Part shown: positions 1-16,741 of the stretch, piece by piece
Numbering within the stretch: position 1 is the first letter of the stretch
Layout: each line of letters starts with the position of its first letter
NCBI RefSeq assembly: GCF_001039355.2
Contig: NW_019775725.1
Span: 1-50,000, forward strand
Reading direction: 5' to 3'
DNA: 50,000 bases
Source of the DNA: Lingula anatina
Lineage: Eukaryota > Brachiopoda > Lingulata > Lingulida > Lingulidae
Program-made: the position numbers and the translations under genes
The notes under the pieces: model-generated
Databases searched by the model: none
What the model was told of the DNA's origin: nothing
Seen by the model: the letters and a program-made list of their open reading frames with translations, nothing else

Positions 1-144
1 CAGCATTTTCCATTTTTCTACGCTAAACAGAATTGGTGCAACTGACAAAAAATGTTTTTAAATCATTTCAGTTATTAATGTTGGTCATGTCTTTTTACAC
101 ATTTAAGCGCTGTTATTCAGATCATATATCTATTGGAGTTTTAC

Positions 145-3100
145 CTGGCTGCATCTTTAGCTGCTGCTTTAATGATGTCATTTGGGGTAGGGCCACCAAT
201 CCTTTTAAACTTTATTCCCTAGAAAATAAGGCAAAATATAAATTTCTGCATCAAGTTAAAAAAGAATAAATTAATAACTTATATACAATTATTACGTTTT
301 AAAATGATATATTCAATTACATAATGTCTAAAATAAGATAATCTAAATAAGATTTTAATATTTCCTAGTTGATTGGATTGGACATGAGCTAGTCAAATTA
401 CCAGACATTTTATAAATGAAAAGCACTTGCTATTAACTGGGTTTATCATAGTTTACTCCATATACAGGAGAGTCTACATTAAAAGTGTGATGTGACAAAA
501 GCCCTTAGATTTCTTGACAATTTCAAACATTACCACCTTTCAACTCAAAATTCAACATAACTCAATTCAAGTTCAAGCATTCCCTAAAATAAATCACAAT
601 CATCATCATCTTACAGCTTTATGCTCCACCCACTGCAGATCCCTCTCCTCCTGGAATTTATAAAAGCAGATACAGACGCCCTCTCTCCCTGCTCTGCCGG
701 TCCTGCCAGACCTGTGAATGTACGACTCCACGTCCTTGGGCGGACTGCACTGGATGACCAGGTCCACCTCTGGGATGTCCAGACCACGCGCAGCTACATC
801 TGTGGTTACCAGGCAACGGTACTTCCCTTCTCTGAATTTCTGTAAGCAATATAGATGATATTCAGTTCTGTTGAAAGTTATTGTACAAGTGGACATTAAT
901 AATGAGCTGCTTTGGTAGAGGTCTGCACTTTCTGAGTGCTTTCCTATTTCTGTGTTACCTTATCTTCAGCACCATCTTTCTCTTTTCTATTTCTATATAA
1001 CCTTACCTTCAGCACCATCTCTCTCTTCTCCTGTGGAACGTCCCCATGGAGGACATGGGCCTCCACTTTGATGTCAGAGCTGACGGCCAGCTCATCAGCA
1101 TCCCTCTTGGTCTGACAGAAGACCATGGCTCTGCCGTGGTTCCCACTGTACACCTGTATCACTGCACCTATGGTGGCTGCCCTGTCCTGATACCCACACT
1201 TAATAGCCATGTGCTGGAATGTCACCACACAAAATGATCATCTCACAATATGGTATTGTTTTCATGTCAGTTCATAGTGTTCAATACAAAATATTACAAA
1301 ATTTATGTCCAATGATGGAGTCTGAAGTCAACAAATGCCAAATGCTGTGTATTTTAGTTTTTCACAGCAGTAACTAAATAATCAGAAAATTATTAAGTGT
1401 ATAAAATATTCCAATATTCCTCAATCTTTAACCAAGATACATTATAACCTTGAAGCACTTAACAAAAATGTACATCTGCAAGCATGACCATCACATATTG
1501 ATGTTCAATACACCTGTACAGGTGTTAAAAGGTGTTTACCAGTCCTCACCTGAACAGTGGTGGCAGTCCTGATGTCCTGGTTTCCAATCAAGTCCACGTG
1601 TTTCACGTCTCCCTTCATGTACTTCTGGGCTGTCTTGTGAACCCAGGGGGGCAGGGTGGCTGAGAACAGCAGGGTCTGGGGGGTATCAGGACTGCCAGCC
1701 AGGGCATCAGCTACACCACCTGACATGACATAGCAGATTTACTATTTTTATCTTTTTGTAATGCAAAATATATCTTCTTATTGTAGTGGTTGTTTGTGAG
1801 AATCTACTGAGAAAAATACCTGCTAAATGACAGATTTAATAACCTAAAATCCATGTCAGCAACAGACATAAAACTATTCATTTCCCAAAAGGTATCTGTC
1901 CCTGCCACTAACCTAAATTTAGGAATTTATATAAGTTTTAATCTATTCTATAAAAGCTAATTTTTAACACCCGATTTACTTACAACACAGACGTAACTAA
2001 TTAACATTCACAAAATAATATCAAGTCTAGGCCAAAGTCAAAACCATCCATTTTACCTGTCTTGTACGCTGCCTGTAATATTTCCTCCACGGACTCCGTG
2101 AACCCCATGTCCAGCATCCTGTCCACCTCGTCCAGGACCACGTGCCTCAGGTGGGCCAGGTCCAGGGTACCCTTGCGGACATAGTCCAGGATACGGCCAG
2201 GTGTCCCCACAAGAATGTCCAGACCCTTCCTGATGGCTTGCTCTGAAGACAAAAGCAATCAACTCTGCTGACTAGATGAAACTTGGTATTAAGTGTTTCA
2301 AAAGCTTAAGGTAACCGTTCTGCTGGACATCAAAATTATAGAGGTACAAATTATTTCAATATAAAGCTGTTGACTGAAGAAAAATTACTTCATTCTAAAA
2401 GGTAACTGCGAAGTAAATGTTTTGTCAATTGTGCCTCAACATTCATGTCTCTTTATACTGTTACGGTGTGATTGCCAACATTAACTGGTAGAATATCTGA
2501 ATCTCTCAAGGGGTCTTCTATGTTCCAAACAGAAAATATTAAGATAATAGTGAAAAACTGCTATCATATTAACTGTACCAGTATATACAGACATTTTTCA
2601 AGTGTTATGACATTTCCTCAATTTCATGCTAAGATTGTCATATTGATGTAAATTCTATCATTAACCAAGACATGTAAAAATATGGCATGCGGTTTATGCT
2701 TCTGAACACAGGAAATAAAAAATCTGATCTTGTAAGCTAAGTTTTATTTTCTCCCCCATCCTAGTGGGAGTGGTTTTCCTTACCCTGGGGAGCAAAGGCT
2801 GTACCTCCATATATACAGAACACCTTCAGGGTCTCTGTTATGGACTCAAAGTCTTCACTGACTTGCTTTGCTAGCTCTCTGGTGGGGGCCATCACCAAAA
2901 CCTGCAGTGGAAGATAACCAAAATATGTTACATATTGTAATTTTATACTATTAACAAATTAATTAATCATACAACACACATTTATTGCTAAGATTGCTAT
3001 TGCTAAGTCTGTCATGATTAATGCAACAGATAATTACAGTTTAAATATCATTTCTCAATATTGAAAATAAAAAATTAAGTTGAACAACAAGTCAGATTGA

Positions 3101-6100
3101 AATGTTTACCTTGGGTGGTCTTCCATGCTTCCCCTTGGTCCCCTCTAACTGCAGCTTCTCTACCAGTGGTAGGGCAAATGATAACTGAAACAAAGTTCAT
3201 CTCTTAGCAGCAATTCAACATTGAAACCTATTGGTACATTATCTGTTGTGGCTTGCTCCCACTGAAAATGTTGAATAAAAGCTAAACTTAACAACTTGTG
3301 ATAAAATAAAAGTCTATAACATTATATATTACTTTAAAGGACTTTAAAAATAAAAAATACTCACTGTTTTACCAGTTCCAGTTCCTGAAAAATAGATCAA
3401 AATTACCAAATACCAGTATTAGTCTTGTGGTGATAAGTATTAAGTATAATTCAATAATACTCAGCAATAAGCCAGAAATTAAGCTTTACATTTACTTTTC
3501 TAATGTACAGGACATAAAAGAATTGAAATTTTAGGATAAATAGTATAAAATTTGTAAATTGTAAACTAAAGACCCGTAAAATCCATAAAGTCACACTATG
3601 TAAAGAACTCACTGGCTTGAGCAATGACATCAAAGCCATCATAAACATGGTCGAATGTCTGTGCTTGGATTGGAAATAAGTACGTCACACTGCGCCCTGG
3701 AAATAAAACAGGTAAACTACACTGCAAAATGAACTAAACTAGGGTAATTCATTTACAACTGAATGCTCAACATGGTTATTTGGGATCAAAACCACCAATC
3801 TTTTTAACTGTTTATTCTGAAATTAATTTAGACAATATTTTAAATCAGAGAGAGAACACTACATTTCTTACCCTGTAATTTTTCAACCATTGGATTAGAT
3901 ATCCTGAATTTACTGAAAGCTCCATCTTGTTGCTCTTGGGTCAGTTCTGGAAGATCTATGGATGGTGGGGTCTCCTCCTCCTCTGTTGTTTTTGCCTTTT
4001 TCGAGGATTGTTTTCCATTTATTTCAGTTTTTGCTTTCTTAGGGGACACTTCACCATTCTCTTCAACTTCTGCAGCTTCTGCTTTTCGTTTTCTTTCTTT
4101 ATCTTTTTTCTCTTTTTTCTTTTTCTGAAAACAATAAGACCTGGTGCTGAGTCGAATACAAAACAGCTGGTGAATACAAAAGATGAGGCGTGTTAATATT
4201 AACTGATTGCATTAAGTCTCATGGAGTTGGATCAATCTACATAGAGCTATTACTTCAGTCTCGTGAGCATTTCTGTAGAATGAGGACAGTCAAGAGTTTC
4301 AATTCCTATTTGAGCCATCTGCTGAGGAAAAAGAACAACTGCCTATACTAAGCCACTGATAGTCTTTGATTCCCATTGCCATGTGGATAAAATGAGGGGG
4401 AAATTTGGGCTCTCCCACATAGCTGGGAACATGGACATCTTGGGGCCACTACCTGTCCTTGAGAGCAAGGTCACCATAGCTGGGGTAGTTGCAGTGTGAT
4501 CCCCTTACATATCCCAGAGAGGAGGAAATCACAACGATCAGAGCAGAAGGAGCATTTGTAGCAGTAGGATATCACCCATGACACTGTAAACACACATTTA
4601 CACCAGTGGAGTGGGGAAAATTCAAAAAGGCAGTGGTGTCGCCACACTTGGTGAGGGTAGGCACCGAACTTTCGGGTGAGTGGGATACTCAGAATCAAAA
4701 TCTTGACAGGGCAGTCAGGCTTGAAGGTAGGCAAGTTCTGGTCCTGCAAGGCCCGAGGTCTGCACAACAACTCTGCTGTAGATGACGCTGTGTGGCACAC
4801 TATATTAAATAGTCGCAGAAAAGATACCTGATCCACTGCCACTGTTTCAAAGGGTCAGAAGAAATAGTGAAAACCTGGTTGGGTTATTTTCCCAATATAT
4901 ATCTTGGGGTAACTGGTACATATGTGTTCTTTGATGAGAACAATAATGCTGCTAGAAATTGGTTCTGCAACCAAGGCATATTATGGAGCAATGTCGCATA
5001 GGGTGTGTTTTAAGGGACACAAAACCTAAGTTGTATATATGGGGTGCACTGGTGTCCCCCGTCATAACCTATGGAACTAACTCTATCTGTATGTCTCGTA
5101 AAAATATAAAAGACCTGGATACATTACAAAACAAACACGTCACAAGATTCATGGGTTTATCTTTGCGTTCTCATACCTCTGCTCTCCTAGAAGCCATACA
5201 TATTCTGAAAATTAGTTATACTATATCTAGAAATGTAGAATCACTATACCACAGGGTAATGAGCATTGACACACCATATCTTAAACTTTAAACTCATCAA
5301 CTGTCTCATTTTCTGCTTAATTGTTTCATAGTGAAGGGGTCGTTGCTCCAGAAGATTGTTTCTGCTGCGCTTGGAGGAGATTGGGGGAGAGGTGTTGTAA
5401 AGTGCTGTGACTTCCTATGACACACAAAAATTTTGTGAAAGACGAGATCTTGGTGTACTCACTAACACTGAGGTATATATGTAGACGTGTGTTGAGTTTA
5501 TACCGACTTAAAATAGTGGTAATTGATGACAGGACTTGACAGTGTGATGGACAAATATTCATACACTTATATCTCAGTTGCCAGCAAAATCCCTGGAATT
5601 TTAGTACTATAGTAGAAATTAGAATGCTACTCAAAACAGGGAGAGATGAAAAAAGGGGTTCCAATACAAGTTCGAGTTATTAAACTTAAATTCCCCTGTC
5701 AGTATCAGACAAAAACACAAGAGTGAATATATAAAGTTGAACAGGTAAACTGGCTGATTCTTTGAAATGTAGAGAGGGTTAAAGGAGAGGGAAAGTACTA
5801 AAATAATAGGTACTTTTGTAGTATACCCCCCCACCCTGTAACTTTCTGTAACTTTCACTTTTCAAACAGTTTTTTACATTTTCTTGTTCATCTATGTCAA
5901 AGCTGTTGAAGTAAAATGCTTTTGTAATTACCTGTGGACTTTTTATTTGTTTTAATCACGTTTAATCCACCCCATTGAAATACAATGTTAGAATCTTCAA
6001 TTTACACCCGCAGTCAATAACTTGCCGCGTTTTCGTTGGCTAACTCTAAGGCAATTTTATGTGAACAAGTAGCTCATAATAATTTCACAGAGGAAGTCCA

Positions 6101-6724
6101 AGTATACAATGTATCAATCCTATGTTCACATAAAATAAGGTAGAGTTAGCCAACGAAAATGCGGCAAGTTATTGACTGTGGGTACATTGTAAATTTTCAC
6201 ATTGTATTTCAATGGGGTGGATTAAACGTGATTAAAACTAATAAAAAGACCACAGGTAATTACAAAAACATTTTATTTCAACAGTTTTGACATAGGTGAA
6301 AAAGACAATGTAAAAAAATGTTTGAAAAATGAAAGTTTCAGGAAGTTACAGGGTGGGGGGTATACTACAAAAGTACCATAACCATTTTATTTGTCAGCCA
6401 TACGCCAGAAATATTTGACCGACTAAGACCCATGTCACGTGTAATAATAACCATTTTATTTGTCAACCATACGCCAGAAATATTTGACCGACTAAGACCC
6501 ATTTTACGTACTTAACTTAAGTAACAAGGGGTATGATGAACACGTGTAGATAGCCATTTCAATCGATTGTGTGATTCACTGATTGTGAAAGACAGGCTAC
6601 CATTTTAATCTTGGTCTTTGAAATCATTAAACAACAAACCTACCTTGTCTTTACTCTTCTTCTCTTTTTTGGCCACAACATTATCTACAACATCCGCTGT
6701 ATCATCTTCTCTTAGCTGAGCCAT
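145..6724 (-). CDS. DDX21: DDX21/DDX50-type nucleolar DEAD-box RNA helicase, 3' end beyond window
   Basis: ATP-dependent RNA helicase of the nucleolar DDX21/DDX50 branch, which acts in rRNA transcription and processing. Eleven exons were read on the minus strand: 6724-6644, 4124-3872, 3696-3613, 3384-3365, 3184-3110, 2901-2784, 2242-2057, 1719-1550, 1213-1007, 839-615 and 218-145. All have GT-AG borders and matching phases, giving about 497 residues before the edge. Visible motifs are a Lys/Glu-rich N-tail (residues 18-60), FPIQAQTF (119-126), Walker A ARTGTGKT (139-146), PTREL (177-181), GTPGR (223-227), DEVD in place of DEAD (248-251), SAT (292-294), ARGLD (415-419) and HRSGRTGR (440-447), then GIKFKRIG leading towards the GUCT domain, which lies off the left edge. 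DEVD plus the GIKFKRIG segment separates it from other DEAD-box families. The first Met (6724) gives an N-tail of only about 110 residues, shorter than I recall for vertebrate DDX21. The family is certain; DDX21 versus DDX50 is not a meaningful choice outside vertebrates. Confidence 0.93.
944..1029. repeat. 43-bp tandem duplication spanning a splice donor
   Basis: Two adjacent copies (944-986 and 987-1029) share CTATTTCT, then TTACCTT(A/C/T)CTTCAGCACCATCT. The right copy carries the 3' end of the helicase exon 1213-1007 with its donor (minus strand CTGAAG|GTAAGG). The left, intronic copy repeats the exon end, but its donor reads ATAAGG, so it is probably dead as a splice site. Confidence 0.75.
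4354..4965 (+). pseudogene. Decayed TatD-like metal-dependent DNase sequence
   Basis: The plus-strand translation shows hallmarks of the TatD/TATDN hydrolase family (metal-dependent nucleases with a TIM-barrel fold): [11 protein letters not shown] at 4362-4394, then after a frame change near 4494 YPREEE and FVAVGYHP (4552-4578), a HLVRVG-like strand, and [10 protein letters not shown], where a CFTGS motif is expected. The reading frame is broken by a frameshift at about 4494 and in-frame stops at 4497, 4579, 4783 and 4810, so this copy is not coding. It lies inside the first coding intron of the helicase gene on the opposite strand and is followed directly by reverse-transcriptase sequence, which suggests it arrived with or inside a mobile element. 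The antisense ORF at 4471-4842 is its shadow. Assignment rests on motif recognition only. Confidence 0.7.
4986..5291 (+). mobile_element. Non-LTR retrotransposon reverse-transcriptase fragment
   Basis: About 100 codons resemble the segment just after the catalytic palm of LINE reverse transcriptases: [19 protein letters not shown], then a stretch like [16 protein letters not shown] and [10 protein letters not shown]. This part of Jockey/CR1/RTE-like proteins typically reads 'L(W/Y).. ..SP.L.YG' followed by 'LD..Q....R...GL....'. The frame is open but there is no catalytic YxDD box, endonuclease or 3' tail, so it is a dead fragment. The clade cannot be set from this piece. It sits immediately downstream of the TatD-like pseudogene, on the same strand. 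Confidence 0.7.
5809..6377. mobile_element. Fold-back (long inverted repeat) MITE-like element
   Basis: Two arms of about 257 bp (5809-6066 and 6121-6377) are inverted copies with a loop of about 55 bp. The outer ends are GGTACTTTTGTAGTATA and TATACTACAAAAGTACC. The inner ends include GGCTAACTCTA...TTTTATGTGAACA and its reverse complement. ATA flanks both ends and may be a 3-bp target duplication. There is no coding capacity. It lies in the first coding intron of the helicase gene. The superfamily is not determinable by eye. Confidence 0.8.
6378..6506. repeat. Two-copy 69-bp tandem repeat
   Basis: Units at 6378-6446 and 6447-6506 (second truncated) share ATAACCATTTTATTTGTC, CATACGCCAGAAATATTTG and ACCGACTAAGACCCAT, with a single-base difference in most of the length. 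The repeat abuts the right end of the fold-back element. Confidence 0.85.
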
Positions 6725-7081
6725 TTCATTCACAAATTGAGGTTCCTTTGAGATTTCTGTGTACACGTGAAACACACCACATGGAAAAGATCGCTTAAGC
6801 AATAAAACTGATATAATATAACTTTTTCTTGGTGTTTGAGAGTTAGTCAGTTAAAAAAATTCAACTATTTGTTAATATAATATAATAAAATGTTTCAGAA
6901 AATCATTCACAAGTACCCTTGAGAATCTGTGGTATATTTTTTTAATGTTTTAAGCGATATGCGCATAACATGTGCGCATTTTAAATGCCGCTAATTTCAT
7001 TGTAACCTTCATAGAGCATATTTAGCGCAAAATAATACTACTTGTAACCTACATAATCTTTATCTCATAAAACCTGTGATA
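6725..7081. promoter_or_regulatory. Head-to-head promoter between the DDX21-like and DHFR genes
   Basis: Only 357 bp separate the start codons of the divergent helicase (6724, minus) and DHFR (7082, plus). The interval holds TGCGCA twice (6960-6965 and 6973-6978), which are half-sites of the NRF1 type common in animal bidirectional housekeeping promoters. It also holds TTTAGCGCAAAA (7021-7032), an imperfect palindrome resembling the E2F site that overlaps the start of vertebrate DHFR. Both genes are growth-linked, so shared control is plausible. Factor binding is inferred from motif likeness only. Confidence 0.6.
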
Positions 7082-13479
<6,398 letters not shown>

Positions 13480-13752
13480 GGAAAGTCACGTGTTAATATC
13501 TTGTTCTCCAGCTGCTAGCGCCCTCTTTGTTTTAAGTGTTTGGCTAGTGCACCATACAGTGCTGGCATCTGACGGTAAAAATAGTTAACAGTCTGGTGCT
13601 GACCTCTAACGGGAAAGTAATTTACAATGAAAAGATACTATTGGGAAATATAAAGAACTTTATTGGAAATACTTGGTAGTTAATTTAATTTTGATTGTCT
13701 TAATTGTTTTGTGACACAATATGACAAAAGTAACATGGCTTAGTTTTTGTAG
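13480..13752. other. DHFR 3' flank, probable 3' UTR
   Basis: AT-rich sequence after the TAA at 13477. AATAAA occurs inside the last codons (13471-13476), and the next copy is at 13873-13878, within the following ORF. Neither is clearly the cleavage signal. No other gene feature is visible. Confidence 0.4.
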
Positions 13753-14247
13753 GAAAATGTGCAGCGTTTAGTTAAAGAAGCATACATATTTAAGTTACCT
13801 ATCACTTATCTAAACACTCGTTTTAAAGTCTGGGAAACATCTAGTGATAGTTTGCCGACTTTCGATAGTGCTAATAAAATATTTACGTCCATTACCACTC
13901 TACTGCCATTACGAATCCCAGACGTACCGACCGAGTTCAAAGCCGCGCTTGTTTATTTACCGCCTGTGCAAACTTTTCACCTAAACAAGATCGAAGACCA
14001 GAACAATTTGCACAAATTGGTGCAAAATGTTACTAACAATTATTCTTAAGTGAAGAATTTACTTGATCGAATCCCGACACAATTTCGCTTAATTAGCTTC
14101 GAGTCGTTCAGCTATTCGCCCGACTTGCCCGTTGCAGGTCAGAAAGTGTTTAAAACTCTGGCAAATAATAGTGGAGCCTCCATCGACATGAGTCAGTCGA
14201 TATTTGTTGCTCTAATTGCTTTAAAAGACCACGGCATAACTCGGTAA
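13753..14247 (+). pseudogene. Unidentified ORF interrupted by one stop codon
   Basis: A single reading frame runs from after a TAG at 13750 to TAA at 14245, broken only by TAA at 14047-14049, for about 164 codons. There is no ATG near the start (the first usable codon is GTG at 13759), and TTTTTGTAG at 13744-13752 could be a splice acceptor. Amino-acid composition looks protein-like and codon use is more GC-balanced than the surrounding introns. Visible features are LVKEAYIFKLP near the start, LPLRIPDVPTEFKAALVYLPP in the middle and SIFVALIALKDHGITR at the end. I do not recognise the family. Options are a retrocopy fragment, a transposon or endogenous viral remnant, or an exon of an unseen gene. 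A stop in the middle argues against a working gene. Confidence 0.4.
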
Positions 14248-16259
14248 TTAACAAGCAGGATGGAAATGAAGATTAATGGATTGTCGATTACTTGCTAATG
14301 CGAAAAGTGCGAAGTCTCCAAGCTTTGTACTGGTGGGTGTGAGCGTGCGACCTAGGTGGTACGGCGGGGGAGCCGGCTGCCTAGGTGGTTATCTGCAGGC
14401 ATTCTAGACCCTTTCAAACTCACAGAATATGTTGCTGTTCAATATCTTCCGTTCGATTGCACGGACACAACGGGGGCATCCTGCCCGACTTCCCCGACAC
14501 AACGAAGTTAATCGGCTTTGGGCTGTCACTCACACTATCTGTCAACATCCAGTTTGATTGACGCATTCTTCGGTCGGCTTTGAAGTCTACTATTAACGGG
14601 GGAGGCGAGAAAACAACGCTACTTAGAAATTTAAGCCGCGGGGTCAAGGCGTAGTAAAATAGGCTTGGTTTTCATATCGATAAACCCCTACAGAAGGCTC
14701 ATTTTCTAGTGTGCGTTTTATCTTGCATTCTGATCCACGAAATAAAAGACCCGGGTCCCCCTTTTTCTCCTCCCTGGTGAACGAATGCCATTAGCGAAGT
14801 GTCACTTGGCTCACAGGGGTTCTCAAGTAGATTGATGGAGAAGGCGGGGTGTCTAAACAGTTCCCTTGTACCACTTGACACGTCTGATAGGGCTTAATTT
14901 ACTTAAAGCCTCTGCGTTCCGATTACTATCAAAACACGGCGGCCAACATCAAAGGCGTCCTGCGTAGCCTACCGTCTCGTTTGGGCAAGGGAACGTAACA
15001 ATTTGCCCACCTCTTCGCATTTTTCAAAGTCATTTAACCTCGTGATCACATACATAGCGTCCGTGAGACGCTTTTCACGCCATGTAGAGATAACATAGTT
15101 GTGCTGATCAGAGTTATAACCCTCACCTATTGAAGTGTGTAAGTCTGAAGAGAGCACGTCACGATCGCAAGTATTTGTAACCCTACACCTTGAGGAACCC
15201 CCACCTCGACACAAACAGGCCCTATGGAGCTCTGCAGCACAATATGGAAACTATGCAGACAGGCTTTAAATTCTGTACGCTAGGCTGGACCCAGCTGTTG
15301 TACATTTTATCACAACATTGATCAGTCCTAGATGGATAGGGTTGCTCTTTTATTCCAAAAACGTGCTGTAGATAAATTAATTAACAATCGCTTTAAAACT
15401 GCGGCAGACATCTTTGAACGCTCTGCTTTAAACTAATTCAAGTTAACAGCTGCATTGCTAGGCTTTTGCTATTGCACGTCTGTAAAAATACTACATGACA
15501 CGAAGGTGGACGTCTGTCATTTGTCTTGTTCAACTTCAAAGGTAGGGGCTGACCTGTGAGTGCGCAGAGCCGGTGTATGTGTGGCCCCGCATGACAACGG
15601 AGGTCAGCTCCGCATGAAATTTAAGTCAGTGATTACGCTATAATGTTGTTGCAATTTTCCTGTCAAATAATCATACTGAAGTACAGTTTTAGACGTGCCT
15701 CGGGGCGACATGTGCAAGTAATGAGTCCCGTAGTCAAGTTCCCGCCCTACGGGTCAGATTGTTCAGAAATTAAAGGTTGAGAACAAAGGCTCTAAAGTTG
15801 CTCCTTCAATGCTTTAATCACGCTAGGCAAGACTCCATGCAAGGGGGACATATAGTATTTATTATGGGCGATAAGCATCCATACAACGGGCTTTGAAGCC
15901 GCCGCTTAATTGTCCTATCTGTCAACATAAAGCTGTCAACTCTTTCAACACGTCAGCCCCAATCTGTTTCCAAACACCCCAACTCGTGGGAGATTGATTG
16001 ATAACCGTCCCTTTGCCTTTGATCCCGTCCGCGGGCCCCATATACAACCATTAGCGTCAAGCCAGGGCTTAGTTTTCATCCAAATTTAATGCCGTAAGTT
16101 TACGAGGAGAACCCAGACGGATACAAACTTCCATCTCCTACAGGATCGGCTTTCAAATTCTTTGTTCACGCACAAATTGCGTATACTTTCAGCGATTAGA
16201 ATTACCAATTCCGTGTGGTTTATCCTTTATTTGCCTCTCTTCAAGTGTATACACGAAGA
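14248..16259. other. Non-coding region upstream of the zinc-finger gene
   Basis: About 2 kb with no convincing ORF. It is visibly richer in G, C and CpG than the DHFR introns, which fits the 5' flank of a developmental gene. CCTAGGTGGT occurs twice (near 14350 and 14380) and CCGCATGA twice (near 15580 and 15610). No transposon relic was recognised. Confidence 0.4.
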
Positions 16260-16741
16260 ACTAAAGCTGACATAAATCAAGCATGATTGACGTGCGGCTC
16301 ATCAACTTGATTGATCACAGTCGGTGCAAGAGGTGTCTGGCCAACTGCCAAAGCGATTTGTTAATGCGCAAGCTGATTGGTTAGTGTTGAGTCACATGGT
16401 GATTTATCGTGGGTCCCATTTATCATCCTTGACGTCATGGGGCGCTCATCCGCCAATCACAGCAGGACTTCACCCTTAATTTACGATTTGATTGGAAGGC
16501 GGCATGAGCCTTTCATCTTGGAGTAATTCACAAGTGTTGTGGGCAAATTTATGTTGTGTATGCTGTCTAGCTGGGCGGCATGCTTCAATAAGATCTGTGT
16601 GGCTTCCAGCATCCCTATCAGTGAGTAGACTGACAGCGAGCAGAGTACGACGTGTGACCGGGTGTGGAAGACGACCACGTAGCGTGGATATTAAACACAC
16701 TGTAGCAGGCGCAGTCTATTCTACCACCACCATTTTCTAGG
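16260..16741 (+). promoter_or_regulatory. Probable promoter and 5' UTR of the ZNF503/703-type gene
   Basis: The interval contains a perfect CRE, TGACGTCA (16430-16437), three CCAAT boxes (ATTGG 16376-16380, CCAAT 16453-16457, ATTGG 16491-16495) and two PBX/HOX-like sites (TGATTGAC 16284-16291, TGATTGAT 16308-16315). A TAG in frame with the start codon at 16703-16705 confirms that ATG 16742 is the first in-frame Met. The transcription start is not defined; no clear TATA box is seen at a sensible distance. Confidence 0.55.

Noticed and set aside
4471-4842. 123-codon minus-strand ORF
   Set aside because: It is antisense to the TatD-like remnant, where the plus strand carries the recognisable motifs.
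16492-16740. Possible upstream ORF ending one base before the zinc-finger start codon
   Set aside because: It begins with a non-ATG codon and has no coding character; kept only as a possible chance uORF.
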